Assembly: GCA_024762475.1 (NCBI GenBank)
Contig: JANTHJ010000002.1
Coordinates: 1-64,000 of the forward strand
Reading direction: 5' to 3'
DNA: 64,000 nt
DNA from: Chromatiales bacterium
GTDB lineage: Bacteria > Pseudomonadota > Gammaproteobacteria > Chromatiales > Chromatiaceae
Part shown: piece by piece, positions 9,242-21,497 of the stretch
How the letters are laid out: each line of letters opens with the position of its first letter
Position numbering within the stretch: the stretch's first letter is position 1
Position numbers and translations under genes: made by a program
The notes under the pieces: model-generated
The model's input: only the letters and a program-made list of their open reading frames with translations
Databases searched by the model: none
What the model was told of the DNA's origin: nothing

Positions 9242-10300
9242 ATGACCAGCGAAAAAAAGAACGAGGTCTCTCCCGAGCAGTCTGCCGAACTGCTGCGCCT
9301 GACCCTCCCCATGATGGCCCAGCACAACGTGCCGGTCACGCCCCGCAACTATGCGGTCTGGTTCGAGTTCGTGCGCGGCGAAAACCCCGAACTGAAGGCC
9401 GAATTGCAGAGTCTGATCGACGCCAACGCCGCCTTCACCCCGCAACTGAACGAGAAGCTGTTCGAGAAATATGCCGCCGAATGCAACGTCGAGCAGTTCC
9501 TGAAAATCCGCAGCGAAATGAACGACCTGATGGACGACGTGGCCGGCTCGCTACAGGAAGTCGGCAGCGAGGCCCAGCGCTTCGGCGGCCACCTCGACGG
9601 CGTGGTCGAAGACGTCCAGCGCAGCAGCAACCTGGACGACATCAAGGAATTGCTGCGCTCACTGGTGGATGAAACCCGCACCATGCGTCGCTCCACCCAG
9701 CTGCTGCACGAACACCTGGAGGCCAAATCACAGGAGATCGCCCTGCTGCAGGAAGAATTGGAGCAGGAACGCAAGCGGGCCTCCACCGACCCGCTCACCG
9801 GTCTGGCCAATCGTCGCAGTTTCACCGAGGCCCTCGCCCACCATGGCGCCGATACGAACCAGCCGGGCGAGCTGTCGCTGCTGATGATCGACATCGACCA
9901 CTTCAAAGAGGTCAACGATACCCATGGCCACCTTATCGGCGACCGGGTCATCCGCTTTCTCGCCCAGGTGCTGCAGCAGCATATCAAGGGACAGGACCTG
10001 GCAGCCCGCTACGGCGGAGAGGAATTCGTGGTGCTGCTTCCGAGGACTGGACTGCGGGGCGCCAGCGCGGTGGCCGAACAGATCCGCCAGGCGATGGGAG
10101 AGGCCAAGCTGGTGCGCTCGGACAACAAGCAGCCTCTCGGAAGGATCACCGTCTCCATCGGCGTAGCCGCCTATCAGCCGGGCGAAGATCCCATGGACCT
10201 GGTCAACCGGGCCGACCAGGCCCTCTACCGCTCCAAGCAGGGCGGCCGCAACAAGGTCACGGTGGACATGGATGCCACCGGCATCAGCAACCGCGCCTGA
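9242..10300 (+). CDS. GGDEF-domain diguanylate cyclase
   Basis: DPLTGLANRRSF and ARYGGEEFVVLLP motifs. Confidence 0.94.
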   Translation: MTSEKKNEVSPEQSAELLRLTLPMMAQHNVPVTPRNYAVWFEFVRGENPELKAELQSLIDANAAFTPQLNEKLFEKYAAECNVEQFLKIRSEMNDLMDDVAGSLQEVGSEAQRFGGHLDGVVEDVQRSSNLDDIKELLRSLVDETRTMRRSTQLLHEHLEAKSQEIALLQEELEQERKRASTDPLTGLANRRSFTEALAHHGADTNQPGELSLLMIDIDHFKEVNDTHGHLIGDRVIRFLAQVLQQHIKGQDLAARYGGEEFVVLLPRTGLRGASAVAEQIRQAMGEAKLVRSDNKQPLGRITVSIGVAAYQPGEDPMDLVNRADQALYRSKQGGRNKVTVDMDATGISNRA

Positions 10301-10309
10301 ACAGGCCGC

Positions 10310-11755
10310 TCATTCCTCCAGCTTCTGCCGCAGTAATTCGTTGACCTGCTGCGGATTGGCCTTGCCCTGTGATTTCTTCATCACCTGGCCGACGAAAAAG
10401 CCGACCATCTTCTTGCGCTTGTCCGGCTCGGCCGCCTGGTAGTTCGCCACCTGCTCCGGGTTGGCCGCGATCACCTCGTCGACCCAGTCGGCCAGCGCGC
10501 TGGTATCGGTGACCTGCTTCAGCCCCTTCGCCTCGATGACCTCGTCGGCACCGCCCTCCCCCGCCCACATCGCCTCGAAGACCTGCTTGGCGATCTTGCC
10601 GGAAATGGTGCTGTCGAGGATGCGCGCCAACAATTGCCCCAGTCCCGCCGCCGACACCGGCGATTGCTCTATCTCCAGGGCCGCCTTGTTGAGGGCCGCC
10701 GCCAGTTCGCCCATGATCCAGTTCGCCGCCAGCTTGGCATCGCCGCAGACCGAAACCGTCTCTTCGTAGTAATCGGCCTGTGCACGACTGGCGGTAAGCA
10801 TACTGGCGTCATAGGCCGACAGGCCGTGCTCGGACGTCAATCGCGCACGCCGCTCATCCGGCAGCTCCGGCATGTCGCGGGTGGCGTCTTCGACAAAATC
10901 GTCATCGAGCACGACCGGCAATAGGTCGGGGTCGGGAAAATAGCGATAGTCGTTGGCCTCTTCCTTGGAGCGCATGGGGCGGGTCTCGTCCCGGTCCGCG
11001 TCATACAGGCGCGTCTCCTGCACGATCCTCCCACCATCCTCGATGACCTCGATCTGGCGCTCCATCTCGTAATTGATGGCCCGTTCGACGAAGCGAAATG
11101 AGTTGATGTTCTTCAGCTCGGTGCGGGTACCCAACTTCTGTTCGCCGCTGGGCCTCACCGAGACGTTGGCATCACAGCGAAAGCTGCCTTCCTGCATGTT
11201 GCCGTCGCAGATCCCCAGCCAGGTGACGATCTGGTAGATTTTGCGCGCGTAGGCCACCGCCTCCTTCGCCGAGCGCATGTCGGGCTCGGAGACGATCTCG
11301 AGCAGCGGCGTGCCGGCGCGGTTGAGGTCGATACCGGTCATGCCATGGAAGTCTTCATGCAGCGACTTGCCCGCATCCTCCTCGAGATGCGCCCGGGTCA
11401 CCCCGATGGTCTTGACCTCACCACCATCCAGCAGGATCTCCACGCGGCCCGGTCCGACGATGGGCAGCTCGAACTGGCTGATCTGATAGCCCTTGGGCAG
11501 ATCTGGATAGAAGTAGTTCTTGCGCGCAAACACCGAGCGCCGGCCCAGCTGCGCGTCGATCGCCTTGGCAAAGCGTACCGCGAACTCGACCGCCCGGCGA
11601 TTGAGCACCGGCAGGGTGCCCGGCATACCCAGATCCAGCAGCGAGGCCTGGGTGTTCGGCTCGGCACCGAAGGCCGTGGACGAACCCGAGAAGATCTTGG
11701 ACTTGGTGGCCAGCTGAGTATGGATCTCGAGGCCGATGACAGCTTCCCATTGCAT
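10310..11755 (-). CDS. gatB: Asp/Glu-tRNA amidotransferase subunit B
   Basis: [53 protein letters not shown]. Confidence 0.98.
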   Translation of the reverse strand: MQWEAVIGLEIHTQLATKSKIFSGSSTAFGAEPNTQASLLDLGMPGTLPVLNRRAVEFAVRFAKAIDAQLGRRSVFARKNYFYPDLPKGYQISQFELPIVGPGRVEILLDGGEVKTIGVTRAHLEEDAGKSLHEDFHGMTGIDLNRAGTPLLEIVSEPDMRSAKEAVAYARKIYQIVTWLGICDGNMQEGSFRCDANVSVRPSGEQKLGTRTELKNINSFRFVERAINYEMERQIEVIEDGGRIVQETRLYDADRDETRPMRSKEEANDYRYFPDPDLLPVVLDDDFVEDATRDMPELPDERRARLTSEHGLSAYDASMLTASRAQADYYEETVSVCGDAKLAANWIMGELAAALNKAALEIEQSPVSAAGLGQLLARILDSTISGKIAKQVFEAMWAGEGGADEVIEAKGLKQVTDTSALADWVDEVIAANPEQVANYQAAEPDKRKKMVGFFVGQVMKKSQGKANPQQVNELLRQKLEE

Positions 11756-11787
11756 GGTTCAGTGCCTCATTGGGCTATGTGCAATTT

Positions 11788-11912
11788 TTTCACCACGAAG
11801 AGCACGAAGAGCACGAAGAGCACGAAGTTTTAATGGTCGCACGGCTCCAGCAATAGACGTGATCCAAGAACCTTCGTGTCCTTTGTGTTCTTTGTGGTTC
11901 AAGATTTTCAAA
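11788..11912. repeat. Palindromic CACGAAG-type repeat, copy A
   Basis: TTTCACCACGAAGAGCACGAAG... to ...CCTTCGTGTCCTTTGTGTTCTTTGTGGTTCAAGATTTTCAAA; ends are imperfect inverted repeats; near-identical to copy B. Confidence 0.85.
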
Positions 11913-11969
11913 GCTCCTGCTCTGATCTACCCGCGTAGTTTCAGTGCTGCTCTCGGTAACGTGCGATTG

Positions 11970-12085
11970 TTTCACCACGAAGAACACGAAGAGCACAAAG
12001 TTTTATTGGTCGCACGGATCCGGCAATGGACGTCATCCAAGAACCTTCGTGTTCTTTGTGTTCTTTGTGGTTCAAGATTTTCAAA
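11970..12085. repeat. Palindromic CACGAAG-type repeat, copy B
   Basis: TTTCACCACGAAGAACACGAAGAGCACAAAG... to ...CCTTCGTGTTCTTTGTGTTCTTTGTGGTTCAAGATTTTCAAA; direct copy of 11788-11912, running into the gatA stop codon. Confidence 0.85.
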
Positions 12086-13532
12086 ACCCCGCCGGCACCT
12101 GCCGATGCCAGTCGGTCTCGCGCTGTATCTGGTGCGCCACGTTCAGCAGGCGCGCCTCTTCGAAATGGTTGCCGATCATCTGGAAGCCGGTGGGCAGGCC
12201 CTCGGCCGGGGGCGCCGGAATCGAAATCGCCGGCAGCCCCGCCAGATTGACCGCGATGGTGTAGATGTCCTGCAGATACATCGAGACCGGATCGTCGGTC
12301 TTGTCGCCCAGCGGAAAGGCGGTGCCCGGCGCAGTGGGAGTAACGATCAGGTCGACCCGCTCGAAGGCGCTGCGGAAATCCTGGGCAATCAGCTGGCGTA
12401 CCTGCTGCGCCTTCAGATAATAGGCATCGTAGTACCCCGCCGAGAGGGCATAGGTGCCGATCAGAATCCGCCGCTTCACCTCGGCACCGAAGCCCTCCGA
12501 GCGTGAGCGCTTGTACAGGTCTTCCAGGTCCTTGGGATCCTCGCAGCGATGGCCGAAACGCACACCGTCGAAGCGTGACAGATTGGATGAGCACTCCGCC
12601 GGGGCGACCACATAATAGGCCGGCACCGATAGATGGGCATTCGGCAGACTGATCTCGATGACCTCGACCCCCTGCCGCTTCAGCTCCCCCAGCACCGCCT
12701 CGGTGGCGGCCGCCACGCCGCTGTCCAGCCCCTCCTGCATGAACTCGCGGACCAGACCTACCTTGAGGCCCGCCAGGGGGTGCTCGAGGGCGGCGGCATA
12801 GTCATCTACCGGGCGGTCGACGCTGGTCGAGTCCCGCTCGTCGAATCCGGCCATACCCGAGAGCAGCAGGGCCGCATCCTCGGCGCTGCGGGCCATGGGC
12901 CCTGCCTGGTCGAGCGACGAGGCAAAGGCAATCATGCCCCAACGCGAACAACGGCCATAGGTGGGCTTGAGCCCGGTGATGCCGGTCAGTGCCGCCGGCT
13001 GCCGGATCGAGCCCCCGGTATCGGTTCCAGTAGCCGCTGGCGCCAGCCGTGCCGCCACTGCGGCCGCCGAACCACCGGAAGACCCTCCGGGCACCCGGCT
13101 GCTATCCCACGGGTTGCGCACCGGTCCATAGTAGCTGGTCTCGTTGGAAGAGCCCATCGCGAACTCGTCCATGTTGGTCTTGCCCAGCATCACCATACCG
13201 GCCTGTGCGAGATTGGTGACCACGGCGGCATCGTAGGGCGAGACAAAATTGTCCAGCATGAACGAACCGCAGCTGGTGCGCACATCCTGGGTGCAGAAGA
13301 TATCCTTGTGCGCCAGGGGGATACCGGTGAGCGGACCGGCCTCTCCGGCGGCGATCCGCGCATCGGCCGCCTCGGCCTGGGCCAGGGCCTGCTCCTCGGT
13401 GACCGTGATGAAGCTGTTGAGTCGCCCGTCCAGGGCCGCGATCCGGTCCAGGAAGTGCCGGGTCAGCTCCACACTGGAGAATTCCCCGCCGGCCAGGCCG
13501 GTAGAGAGCTGCGCAAGGGTCTTGTCATGCAT
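12081..13532 (-). CDS. gatA: Asp/Glu-tRNA amidotransferase subunit A
   Basis: Amidase signature [33 protein letters not shown]; start at MHDKTLAQL. Confidence 0.97.
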   Translation of the reverse strand: MHDKTLAQLSTGLAGGEFSSVELTRHFLDRIAALDGRLNSFITVTEEQALAQAEAADARIAAGEAGPLTGIPLAHKDIFCTQDVRTSCGSFMLDNFVSPYDAAVVTNLAQAGMVMLGKTNMDEFAMGSSNETSYYGPVRNPWDSSRVPGGSSGGSAAAVAARLAPAATGTDTGGSIRQPAALTGITGLKPTYGRCSRWGMIAFASSLDQAGPMARSAEDAALLLSGMAGFDERDSTSVDRPVDDYAAALEHPLAGLKVGLVREFMQEGLDSGVAAATEAVLGELKRQGVEVIEISLPNAHLSVPAYYVVAPAECSSNLSRFDGVRFGHRCEDPKDLEDLYKRSRSEGFGAEVKRRILIGTYALSAGYYDAYYLKAQQVRQLIAQDFRSAFERVDLIVTPTAPGTAFPLGDKTDDPVSMYLQDIYTIAVNLAGLPAISIPAPPAEGLPTGFQMIGNHFEEARLLNVAHQIQRETDWHRQVPAGF

Positions 13533-13558
13533 GGGGGTGTGCTCGTGTTCGGATCGGC

Positions 13559-13852
13559 TCACTCGATGACCTTGGGCACCAGGAAGAGGCCATTTTCGGC
13601 CGCCGGCGCGTTGCGCAGGTAGCGCTCGCGCTGATTGGTCTCGGTCACCTCATCCGGTCGCAGGCGCTGCGGCATCTCCAGCGGATGGGCCATCGGCTCT
13701 ACCTGAGAGGTGTCGACCGCCTGCATCTGCTCGACCAGGCCCAGGATATTGGACAAATCCCGCTGCAGGGGTGCAATCTCGGCCTCATCCACCGCCAGGC
13801 GGGCCAGGTGTGCGATCTTGTGGATGTCATCGGAACTGAGTGACATGGACAT
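13559..13852 (-). CDS. gatC: Asp/Glu-tRNA amidotransferase subunit C
   Basis: [13 protein letters not shown]...[21 protein letters not shown]. Confidence 0.95.
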   Translation of the reverse strand: MSMSLSSDDIHKIAHLARLAVDEAEIAPLQRDLSNILGLVEQMQAVDTSQVEPMAHPLEMPQRLRPDEVTETNQRERYLRNAPAAENGLFLVPKVIE

Positions 13853-13958
13853 GCCCTCTACTGCTGCTCACGGAGAAGAGCCGAAAATTACCACAGCCAC
13901 CCACCTGCCGGCCAGCATTGACGACCTCGGCCACATGCCGCAAAACCGCGGGCCCGGC

Positions 13959-13988
13959 TTGCCCCACCCTGTGCCGCCTTGCTAGATT
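13959..13988 (+). promoter_or_regulatory. Putative sigma70 promoter for mreB
   Basis: TTGCCC, 18-nt spacer, TAGATT, ~90 nt upstream of mreB ATG; manual inspection only. Confidence 0.4.
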
Positions 13989-14071
13989 AACGCACCCTGA
14001 ATTCGCAGCCCCCCGCTGCCACCGACCGAAAATCACCCGTTCGGCACCGAAACGGGCTCGCCACTGGATGA

Positions 14072-15127
<1,056 letters not shown>

Positions 15128-15156
15128 GTGGGACCGTCTGACCGGAGGGCATTGCC

Positions 15157-16062
15157 ATCAAGCCGATCTTTGCACAGGGCCCGAGCCAGACCACCCGGGT
15201 CTTGCTCGCGGTCGTGCTGTCGATCCTGCTGATGGCAGTAGACCAGCAGTTCCAGCAACTGCAGCGCATCCGCGGCATGCTGGCCTTCGTCACCTACCCA
15301 TTGCAGGCACTCGCCGAAGCACCGGTCAGCCTCGCGCGCTGGATCAGCGAGGTGACGGCGTCGCATAACGAGCTCCTCGACGAGAACCGGCACCTGCACA
15401 ACGAAAATCTCAAGGCGCGCGCAGAGCTGCAGCAGCTGGAGAGCCTGCGCGCGGAGAACCTGCGGTTACGCAACCTGCTGGATGCCTCGTACAAGGTGGG
15501 TGACCGCATCCTGATTGCCGAGCTGTCCGCGGTCGATCTGGACCCGTATCGTCAGCAGGTAATGATCAACAAGGGCTCGAGCTCGGGCGTGTTCGTGGGC
15601 CAGCCGGTGCTCGATGCCAACGCGGTGATGGGCCAGGTGGTGCAGACCACCCCCTTCTCGGCAACGGTACTGCTCATCACCGACCCCAGCCACTCGATCC
15701 CGGTGCAGGTGCTGCGCAACGGCCTGCGCACCATCGCGGTGGGCACCGGCCGCATCAACGAGCTCTCCCTGCCCTATCTGCCCACCAACTCGGACATCCG
15801 GGTCGATGACAAGCTGGTTACCTCTGGCCTGGGCGGCAAGTTTCCGCCAGGCTATCCGGTCGCCACGGTGACCAGGGTGGACCGTTCGCCGGACAATGCC
15901 TTTGCCCGGATCATCGCCACCCCGACCGCTCATCTCGACCGCAGCCGCGAGGTCCTGCTGGTTTGGTCGGTCCCCAGCAAACCGGCCATCCCGGACGAGG
16001 AAGTCCCTGAACAGGACAGTGACGCCACGCAGCCCGACTCGTTCGGCGAGGGTTCGCCGTGA
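15157..16062 (+). CDS. mreC: Rod shape-determining protein MreC, probable ATC start
   Basis: MreC body (VMINKGSSSGVFVGQPVLD, VTSGLGGKFPPGYPVA). In-frame upstream ATC AAG CCG ATC TTT GCA CAG GGC CCG AGC aligns with the canonical N-terminus MKPIFxxGPS; SD GGAGGG at 15144-15149. Confidence 0.9.
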   Translation: MKPIFAQGPSQTTRVLLAVVLSILLMAVDQQFQQLQRIRGMLAFVTYPLQALAEAPVSLARWISEVTASHNELLDENRHLHNENLKARAELQQLESLRAENLRLRNLLDASYKVGDRILIAELSAVDLDPYRQQVMINKGSSSGVFVGQPVLDANAVMGQVVQTTPFSATVLLITDPSHSIPVQVLRNGLRTIAVGTGRINELSLPYLPTNSDIRVDDKLVTSGLGGKFPPGYPVATVTRVDRSPDNAFARIIATPTAHLDRSREVLLVWSVPSKPAIPDEEVPEQDSDATQPDSFGEGSP

Positions 16063-16538
16063 ACGGACGCGGCCTCGGTGTCATCTGGCTGACCTTTGGC
16101 GTGGCGTTGCTGCTGATCATATTGCCGCTGCCAGAGTGGGCACGTCCACTGCGCCCGCAGTGGGTGACTCTGGTGCTGATCTATTGGTGTCTGGCCCTGC
16201 CGCATCGCATCAGCGTTGGCACCGGCTTCGTGCTCGGCCTGCTGCTGGATGTGCTCACCGGGACCCTACTGGGCCAACACGCCCTGGGGCTGTCCCTGGT
16301 GGCCTACCTCGCGGTGCAACTTCACGCCCGAATCCGGGTCTTTCCCTTGTGGCAGCAGGCACTCGCGGTGCTGGTGCTGCTGACGATGGAGCAGATTCTC
16401 TCCTTCTGGGTGATGGCGATCATCGGACAGAGGCCCCCGGGCCTGCAATACTGGGCGATTCCGCTGATCGGCGCCCTGCTCTGGCCCTGGGCCTTCGTGA
16501 CCCTGCGCAATATCCGCCGGCATTTCAAGGTGACCTGA
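16059..16538 (+). CDS. mreD: Rod shape-determining protein MreD
   Basis: Small hydrophobic protein directly after mreC (GTG start overlapping the mreC stop). Confidence 0.93.
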   Translation: MNGRGLGVIWLTFGVALLLIILPLPEWARPLRPQWVTLVLIYWCLALPHRISVGTGFVLGLLLDVLTGTLLGQHALGLSLVAYLAVQLHARIRVFPLWQQALAVLVLLTMEQILSFWVMAIIGQRPPGLQYWAIPLIGALLWPWAFVTLRNIRRHFKVT

Positions 16539-16545
16539 ACGACGC

Positions 16546-18447
16546 ATGCAGATCAAGGACCATATCCGCGAGGAACAGGCCTTTCTCGGGCGCGCCGTCG
16601 TGTCGGGACTGCTGGTGATCATGGCCCTGCTGGCATTGGGTGCACGCCTGTTCCAGCTACAGGTGGTCGAACACGATCACTTCACTACCCTGTCGAAGGA
16701 CAATCGGGTCAAGCTGCGCCCTCTGCCCCCGACACGCGGCCTGATCTATGACCGCAGTGGCGTGCTGTTGGCACAGAACCGACCCGCCTACAGCCTGGAG
16801 CTGATTCCCGAGCAGGTAAAGGACGTGGAGGGTACGCTCGAGCGCCTGTCCCGATATATCGAGATCGATGCCGATGATCGCGAGCGCTTCGACCGCCTGC
16901 GCCGCCGCAAGCGGCGTTTCGACAGCGTTCCCATCCGCGTCAACCTGGACCCCGAGGAGGCCGCCCGCTTCGCGGTGGTGCGCCACCTGTTCCCGGGGGT
17001 GGATATCAAGGCCCAGCTGCTGCGCCACTATCCCTTCGCCGCGGCGACCTCACACCTGCTGGGCTATGTGGGGCGCATCAGCACCCGCGACCTGGAAACT
17101 ATCGATACGTCGAACTACGCCGGCACCAGCCACATCGGCAAAACCGGCCTGGAGAAGAGCTACGAGGCAGTCCTGCACGGAGAGGTGGGCGTGCAGCAGG
17201 TCGAGGTCAACTCGGTCGGCCGGGTCGTAAGGGTGTTGGAGGAGACGCCGCCCGAACCGGGCCAGGATCTGCACCTGCACCTGGATATCGGCCTTCAGCG
17301 AATCGCCCTGGAGGCCCTGGGCGACTACAATGGCGCGGTGGTCGCGATGGACCCGCGAAACGGGGGCATCCTCGCCCTGGCCAGCAAGCCCGGCTACAAC
17401 CCCAACCTGTTCGTCGAGGGCATCAGCCGGCGCGACTACAAGGCCCTGCAGGACAATCACGACCGTCCGCTCTACGACCGCGCCTTGCGCGGCCAGTATC
17501 CGCCGGGCTCGACCATCAAGCCGTTCATCGGCCTGGCAGGCCTCGAAACCGGCACCATCCGCTATGACACGACCTACTACTGCCCCGGCTACTTCCAGCT
17601 GCCCGGCCACGAGCACAAGTACCGCGACTGGAAGAAGAGTGGCCACGGCCCGGTCGATCTGGACATTGCCATTACCCAGTCATGCGATGTCTTCTACTAC
17701 AAGCTGGCGCACAACATGGGTATCGATGCCATGAGCAGCTATCTGGCCAATTTCGGCTTCGGCCGCCGCACCGGCATCGACTTGGTGGGCGAGTCCAGGG
17801 GGATACTGCCATCGAGGGAATGGAAGCGGCGCAACAAGCACCAGCCCTGGTACCCTGGCGAGACCATCATTGCCGGGATCGGACAGGGCTATTTCCTCAC
17901 CACCCCTCTGCAGCTGGCCGCCGCCACTGCGGCAATCGCCAATGGCGGCCACCTGGTACAGCCCCATGTGGTGGACTATCTGCAGACCCGGGGCAGCAAG
18001 GAGCGTATCCCCATCCCCCGGCATGACGAGCCCATCCCTGTTGTCTCCCAGGCAGACTGGGACGACGTCCGGGTTGCGATGGAGCACGTGGTCCAGGGCG
18101 CACGCGGCACCGCTCGCCGGATCCGCTCCGTGGCCTATCACATGGCCGGCAAGACCGGCACTGCCCAGGTCTTTACCGTGGGCCAGGAGGAGGAATACGA
18201 GGAGGAGAAGGTCTCCCACAAGAACCGCGACCACGCTCTATTCATCGCCTATGCGCCGACGGAGGATCCGCAGATTGCGATTGCAGTGGTAGTGGAGAAC
18301 GGCGGGCACGGCGGAACCACCGCCGCGCCGGTCGCTCGCAAGGTAATGGATGCCTGGCTGCTGCCCCGGCTGTATGGCTCCGACGCCAAGATCGCGAACG
18401 ACGTTACGGACGCGCCGACGACTTCCACCCCGAGAGACGGCACATGA
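16546..18447 (+). CDS. mrdA: Penicillin-binding protein 2
   Basis: [18 protein letters not shown], transpeptidase [10 protein letters not shown] and AGKTGTAQV. Confidence 0.97.
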   Translation: MQIKDHIREEQAFLGRAVVSGLLVIMALLALGARLFQLQVVEHDHFTTLSKDNRVKLRPLPPTRGLIYDRSGVLLAQNRPAYSLELIPEQVKDVEGTLERLSRYIEIDADDRERFDRLRRRKRRFDSVPIRVNLDPEEAARFAVVRHLFPGVDIKAQLLRHYPFAAATSHLLGYVGRISTRDLETIDTSNYAGTSHIGKTGLEKSYEAVLHGEVGVQQVEVNSVGRVVRVLEETPPEPGQDLHLHLDIGLQRIALEALGDYNGAVVAMDPRNGGILALASKPGYNPNLFVEGISRRDYKALQDNHDRPLYDRALRGQYPPGSTIKPFIGLAGLETGTIRYDTTYYCPGYFQLPGHEHKYRDWKKSGHGPVDLDIAITQSCDVFYYKLAHNMGIDAMSSYLANFGFGRRTGIDLVGESRGILPSREWKRRNKHQPWYPGETIIAGIGQGYFLTTPLQLAAATAAIANGGHLVQPHVVDYLQTRGSKERIPIPRHDEPIPVVSQADWDDVRVAMEHVVQGARGTARRIRSVAYHMAGKTGTAQVFTVGQEEEYEEEKVSHKNRDHALFIAYAPTEDPQIAIAVVVENGGHGGTTAAPVARKVMDAWLLPRLYGSDAKIANDVTDAPTTSTPRDGT

Positions 18448-19583
18448 GCCTTCACCCCGCCGAGCTGGGCGACCTGACTCCCAGCGACCCCAATCGCCGC
18501 CAGGGTGTGCTGGCACGCTACCATCTCGACCTGCCTCTGCTGGTGGGACTGTTGCTGCTCAGTACCTACGGGCTGGTGGTGCTCTATTCGGCCAGCGGGC
18601 AGGATATCGGACAGGTCGAAAGACAGCTGCTGCGATTCCTTTTGGCCTTCGGTGTCATGGTGGGCGTGGCACAGATCCGCCCCGATCAACTCAGGCGCTG
18701 GAGCCCTTGGCTGTATCTGGTCGGCACCCTGTTGCTGGTACTGGTACTGGTGATTGGCGATGTCGGCAAGGGGGCGCAGCGCTGGCTGGATCTGGGGGTG
18801 ATCCGATTCCAGCCCTCGGAGATGGTCAAGCTGGCCGTGCCGATGATGCTCGCCTGGTACCTGTACGACAAGCCCTTAGCTCCAAGCGTGAGACATCTGG
18901 GCGTGGCGGTCGTATTGATGGCGGTGCCGGTGCTGCTCATCGCCAAGCAACCGGATTTAGGCACCTCGCTGCTGGTAGCAAGCGCGGGCGTGTTCGTGCT
19001 GTTTCTCGCCGGCATCAGCTGGCAGCTCATCGCCGGCCTGTTCACCGCGGCGGCTGCCGCCGCGCCCATCGCCTGGCACTTCATGCGCGACTACCAGAAG
19101 CAGCGGGTGCTCACCTTCCTCGACCCCGAAAAGGACCCCCTTGGCGCCGGCTATCACATCATCCAGTCCAAGATTGCCATCGGATCGGGGGGTCTGTGGG
19201 GCAAGGGCTGGCTCAACGGCACCCAGTCGCAACTCGATTTCCTGCCGGAACGCCACACCGATTTCATCTTTGCGGTGTTGGCCGAAGAGCTCGGCCTGGT
19301 CGGGGTGAGCCTGCTACTCGCCCTGTACCTGTTCATTATCCTGCGCGGACTGTATATCGCAACCCGCGCACAAGACACCTACGGGCGCCTGCTCGCCGGA
19401 TCACTGACCCTGGTATTCTTCGTCTACCTGCTGGTCAATGTCGGCATGGTGTCGGGCCTGCTGCCGGTGGTCGGCGTACCGTTGCCGCTGATCAGTTATG
19501 GCGGCACCTCGCTGGTGACCCTGATGGCAGGCTTCGGTATGCTGATGTCGATACACACCCACCGCAAGCTGCTGCCCCGATGA
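18444..19583 (+). CDS. rodA: Rod shape-determining protein RodA
   Basis: SEDS family: [42 protein letters not shown]. Confidence 0.97.
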   Translation: MSLHPAELGDLTPSDPNRRQGVLARYHLDLPLLVGLLLLSTYGLVVLYSASGQDIGQVERQLLRFLLAFGVMVGVAQIRPDQLRRWSPWLYLVGTLLLVLVLVIGDVGKGAQRWLDLGVIRFQPSEMVKLAVPMMLAWYLYDKPLAPSVRHLGVAVVLMAVPVLLIAKQPDLGTSLLVASAGVFVLFLAGISWQLIAGLFTAAAAAAPIAWHFMRDYQKQRVLTFLDPEKDPLGAGYHIIQSKIAIGSGGLWGKGWLNGTQSQLDFLPERHTDFIFAVLAEELGLVGVSLLLALYLFIILRGLYIATRAQDTYGRLLAGSLTLVFFVYLLVNVGMVSGLLPVVGVPLPLISYGGTSLVTLMAGFGMLMSIHTHRKLLPR

Positions 19584-20590
19584 TCCGATATCTGTTCCCG
19601 CTGCTCCTGTCCTGGCTTGGTGCCGCCCATGGCGCGCAGACCACCGCCAGCGAACCGACGCCGTCACCGGAGGTGCTCCAGCAGGCCTTCATCGGGGAGA
19701 TGGTGAAACAACACGGCTTCGACGCATCCGAGCTGCGCACCCTGCTGGATTCGGCCGTGGTCAAGGACTCGATTCTCGACGCCATCGCCCGCCCGGCGGA
19801 AAAGCGCCTCACCTGGGGCGAATACCGCAAGATCTTCCTCACGCCCGAGCGTGTGAAGGGAGGACTCCGCTATTGGCAGACGCACGCGAAGGACCTGCAG
19901 CGAGCCGAAAAGGTCTATGGCGTACCTCCCGAGATCATCGTTGCAATCATCGGGGTCGAGACACGCTATGGTCGTCATGCGGGAAGCTATCGGGTGCTCG
20001 ACGCCCTGAGCACGCTCGGATTCCATTATCCGCCGCGGGCGAAGTTTTTCCGGCGCGAACTGGGCGAGTTTCTGGTGTTGACCCGCGAGGAACAGAGCGA
20101 CCCTCGCGAACTCCTCGGCTCCTATGCCGGCGCCATGGGTAAGCCACAGTTCATCCCCTCGAGCTTCCGCGCCTACGCGGTGGATTTCGACGGTGATGGG
20201 CACCGGGACATCTGGAACAACGATGCCGATGTGATCGGCAGTGTCGCCAACTATTTTGCCCGCCACGGCTGGCGCCCCGGCAGGCCGGTGGCGTGGCGGG
20301 TACAGATCCCGGAGCTGACACCAGCGCTGCAGGCCATCATCGACCGGGGCTACAAGCCCTCGACCACGGTGGGCGAGTTGATCGACGCCGGGGTCGTCGC
20401 CGAAGCGCCGCTTGCGCCGAATCTGCCCGCTGCGCTACTCGCACTGAAGGGCGATTCGGGAACCGAATACTGGCTGGCGCTGCCCAACTTCTATGCGATT
20501 ACCCGCTACAATCACAGCCCATTGTACGCAATGGCGGTCTACCAACTCTCCGATGCCATACAACGCCTGATCGATCACAAGAGACCATGA
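19580..20590 (+). CDS. mltB: Lytic murein transglycosylase B
   Basis: [62 protein letters not shown]. Real start is [10 protein letters not shown] at 19580, not the 18350 ORF start. Confidence 0.95.
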   Translation: MIRYLFPLLLSWLGAAHGAQTTASEPTPSPEVLQQAFIGEMVKQHGFDASELRTLLDSAVVKDSILDAIARPAEKRLTWGEYRKIFLTPERVKGGLRYWQTHAKDLQRAEKVYGVPPEIIVAIIGVETRYGRHAGSYRVLDALSTLGFHYPPRAKFFRRELGEFLVLTREEQSDPRELLGSYAGAMGKPQFIPSSFRAYAVDFDGDGHRDIWNNDADVIGSVANYFARHGWRPGRPVAWRVQIPELTPALQAIIDRGYKPSTTVGELIDAGVVAEAPLAPNLPAALLALKGDSGTEYWLALPNFYAITRYNHSPLYAMAVYQLSDAIQRLIDHKRP

Positions 20591-21399
20591 AGCGCTACAG
20601 TCTCCACCTGCTGGGTCTCCTGCTGCTTCCCGCCGTTGCGCTCCTGGCGGGATGCGGTGGTGGCCTGGACCGGGACGGGGCGCCGGCCGGCTATCCCGAT
20701 CTCAGCCATACGCCGGATGCGGTCCCCCGGGCCGAGCCCTACCGCCACGCCAACATGCGCAGCTACCGGGTGAATGGCCACACCTATCACCCGATGCGCA
20801 CCTCCCGGGGATATGTCGAGCGCGGCATCGCCTCCTGGTACGGCACCAAGTTCCACGGCCGCAATACCGCCAGCGGTGAACGTTACAGCATGTACGCCAT
20901 GACCGCTGCGCATCGCACCCTTCCGCTGCCCAGCTATGTACGCGTCACCAACCTGGAGAACCAGCGCAGCGTGGTGGTGCGGGTCAACGACCGTGGCCCC
21001 TTCCACCAGAACCGCGTGATCGACTTATCCTATGCAGCTGCCAGCAAACTCGGCATGCTGGGCAAGGGTACAGCCCTGGTGGAGGTACGTGCGATCGATC
21101 CTGCGCATCCGGCCTCGCCGACCGTCCGGCCCGATCGACAAGTGGCTGCCAAGGGCCGGCACAGCCCTCGGATCTATATCCAGGTGGGCGCCTTCGGCAA
21201 TCGGGACAATGCCCGACGTCTGGCAGAACGCCTGGAACGGTCGCTGCGGCGCCCGGTTCGGATCGAGCGCACAACGCGGCCGGGCGGCAGCCTCCACCGT
21301 GTACATATCGGCCCCCTCGCCTCGGTCGAGATCGCCGACCATGTCAGCGCGGCCCTTGAGCAGATGCACATCCGCGACGCGCATGTCCTGATCCGCTGA
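20587..21399 (+). CDS. rlpA: Septal ring lytic transglycosylase RlpA family lipoprotein with SPOR domain
   Basis: Lipobox LLAGC; GIASWYGTKFHGRNTASGERY; C-terminal SPOR (IYIQVGAFGNRDNARRLAERL). Confidence 0.95.
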   Translation: MKRYSLHLLGLLLLPAVALLAGCGGGLDRDGAPAGYPDLSHTPDAVPRAEPYRHANMRSYRVNGHTYHPMRTSRGYVERGIASWYGTKFHGRNTASGERYSMYAMTAAHRTLPLPSYVRVTNLENQRSVVVRVNDRGPFHQNRVIDLSYAAASKLGMLGKGTALVEVRAIDPAHPASPTVRPDRQVAAKGRHSPRIYIQVGAFGNRDNARRLAERLERSLRRPVRIERTTRPGGSLHRVHIGPLASVEIADHVSAALEQMHIRDAHVLIR

Positions 21400-21497
21400 C
21401 TGGCGCGCGCATCCGCCGATAAAATGGAACCCAGTTCCCTGACGGGCATCCAAAGTCGGACCAGCCTGTTCGTAACCCCAAGAGGATTCCGACATTG

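Noticed and set aside
11788-12085. CRISPR array
   Set aside because: Repeats are short CACGAAG units and two large palindromic copies, without regular spacers or cas genes.
18350-19579. N-terminal 410 codons of the 18350-20590 ORF as an MltB extension
   Set aside because: This part overlaps rodA out of frame and is low complexity; MltB has a proper signal-peptide start at 19580.
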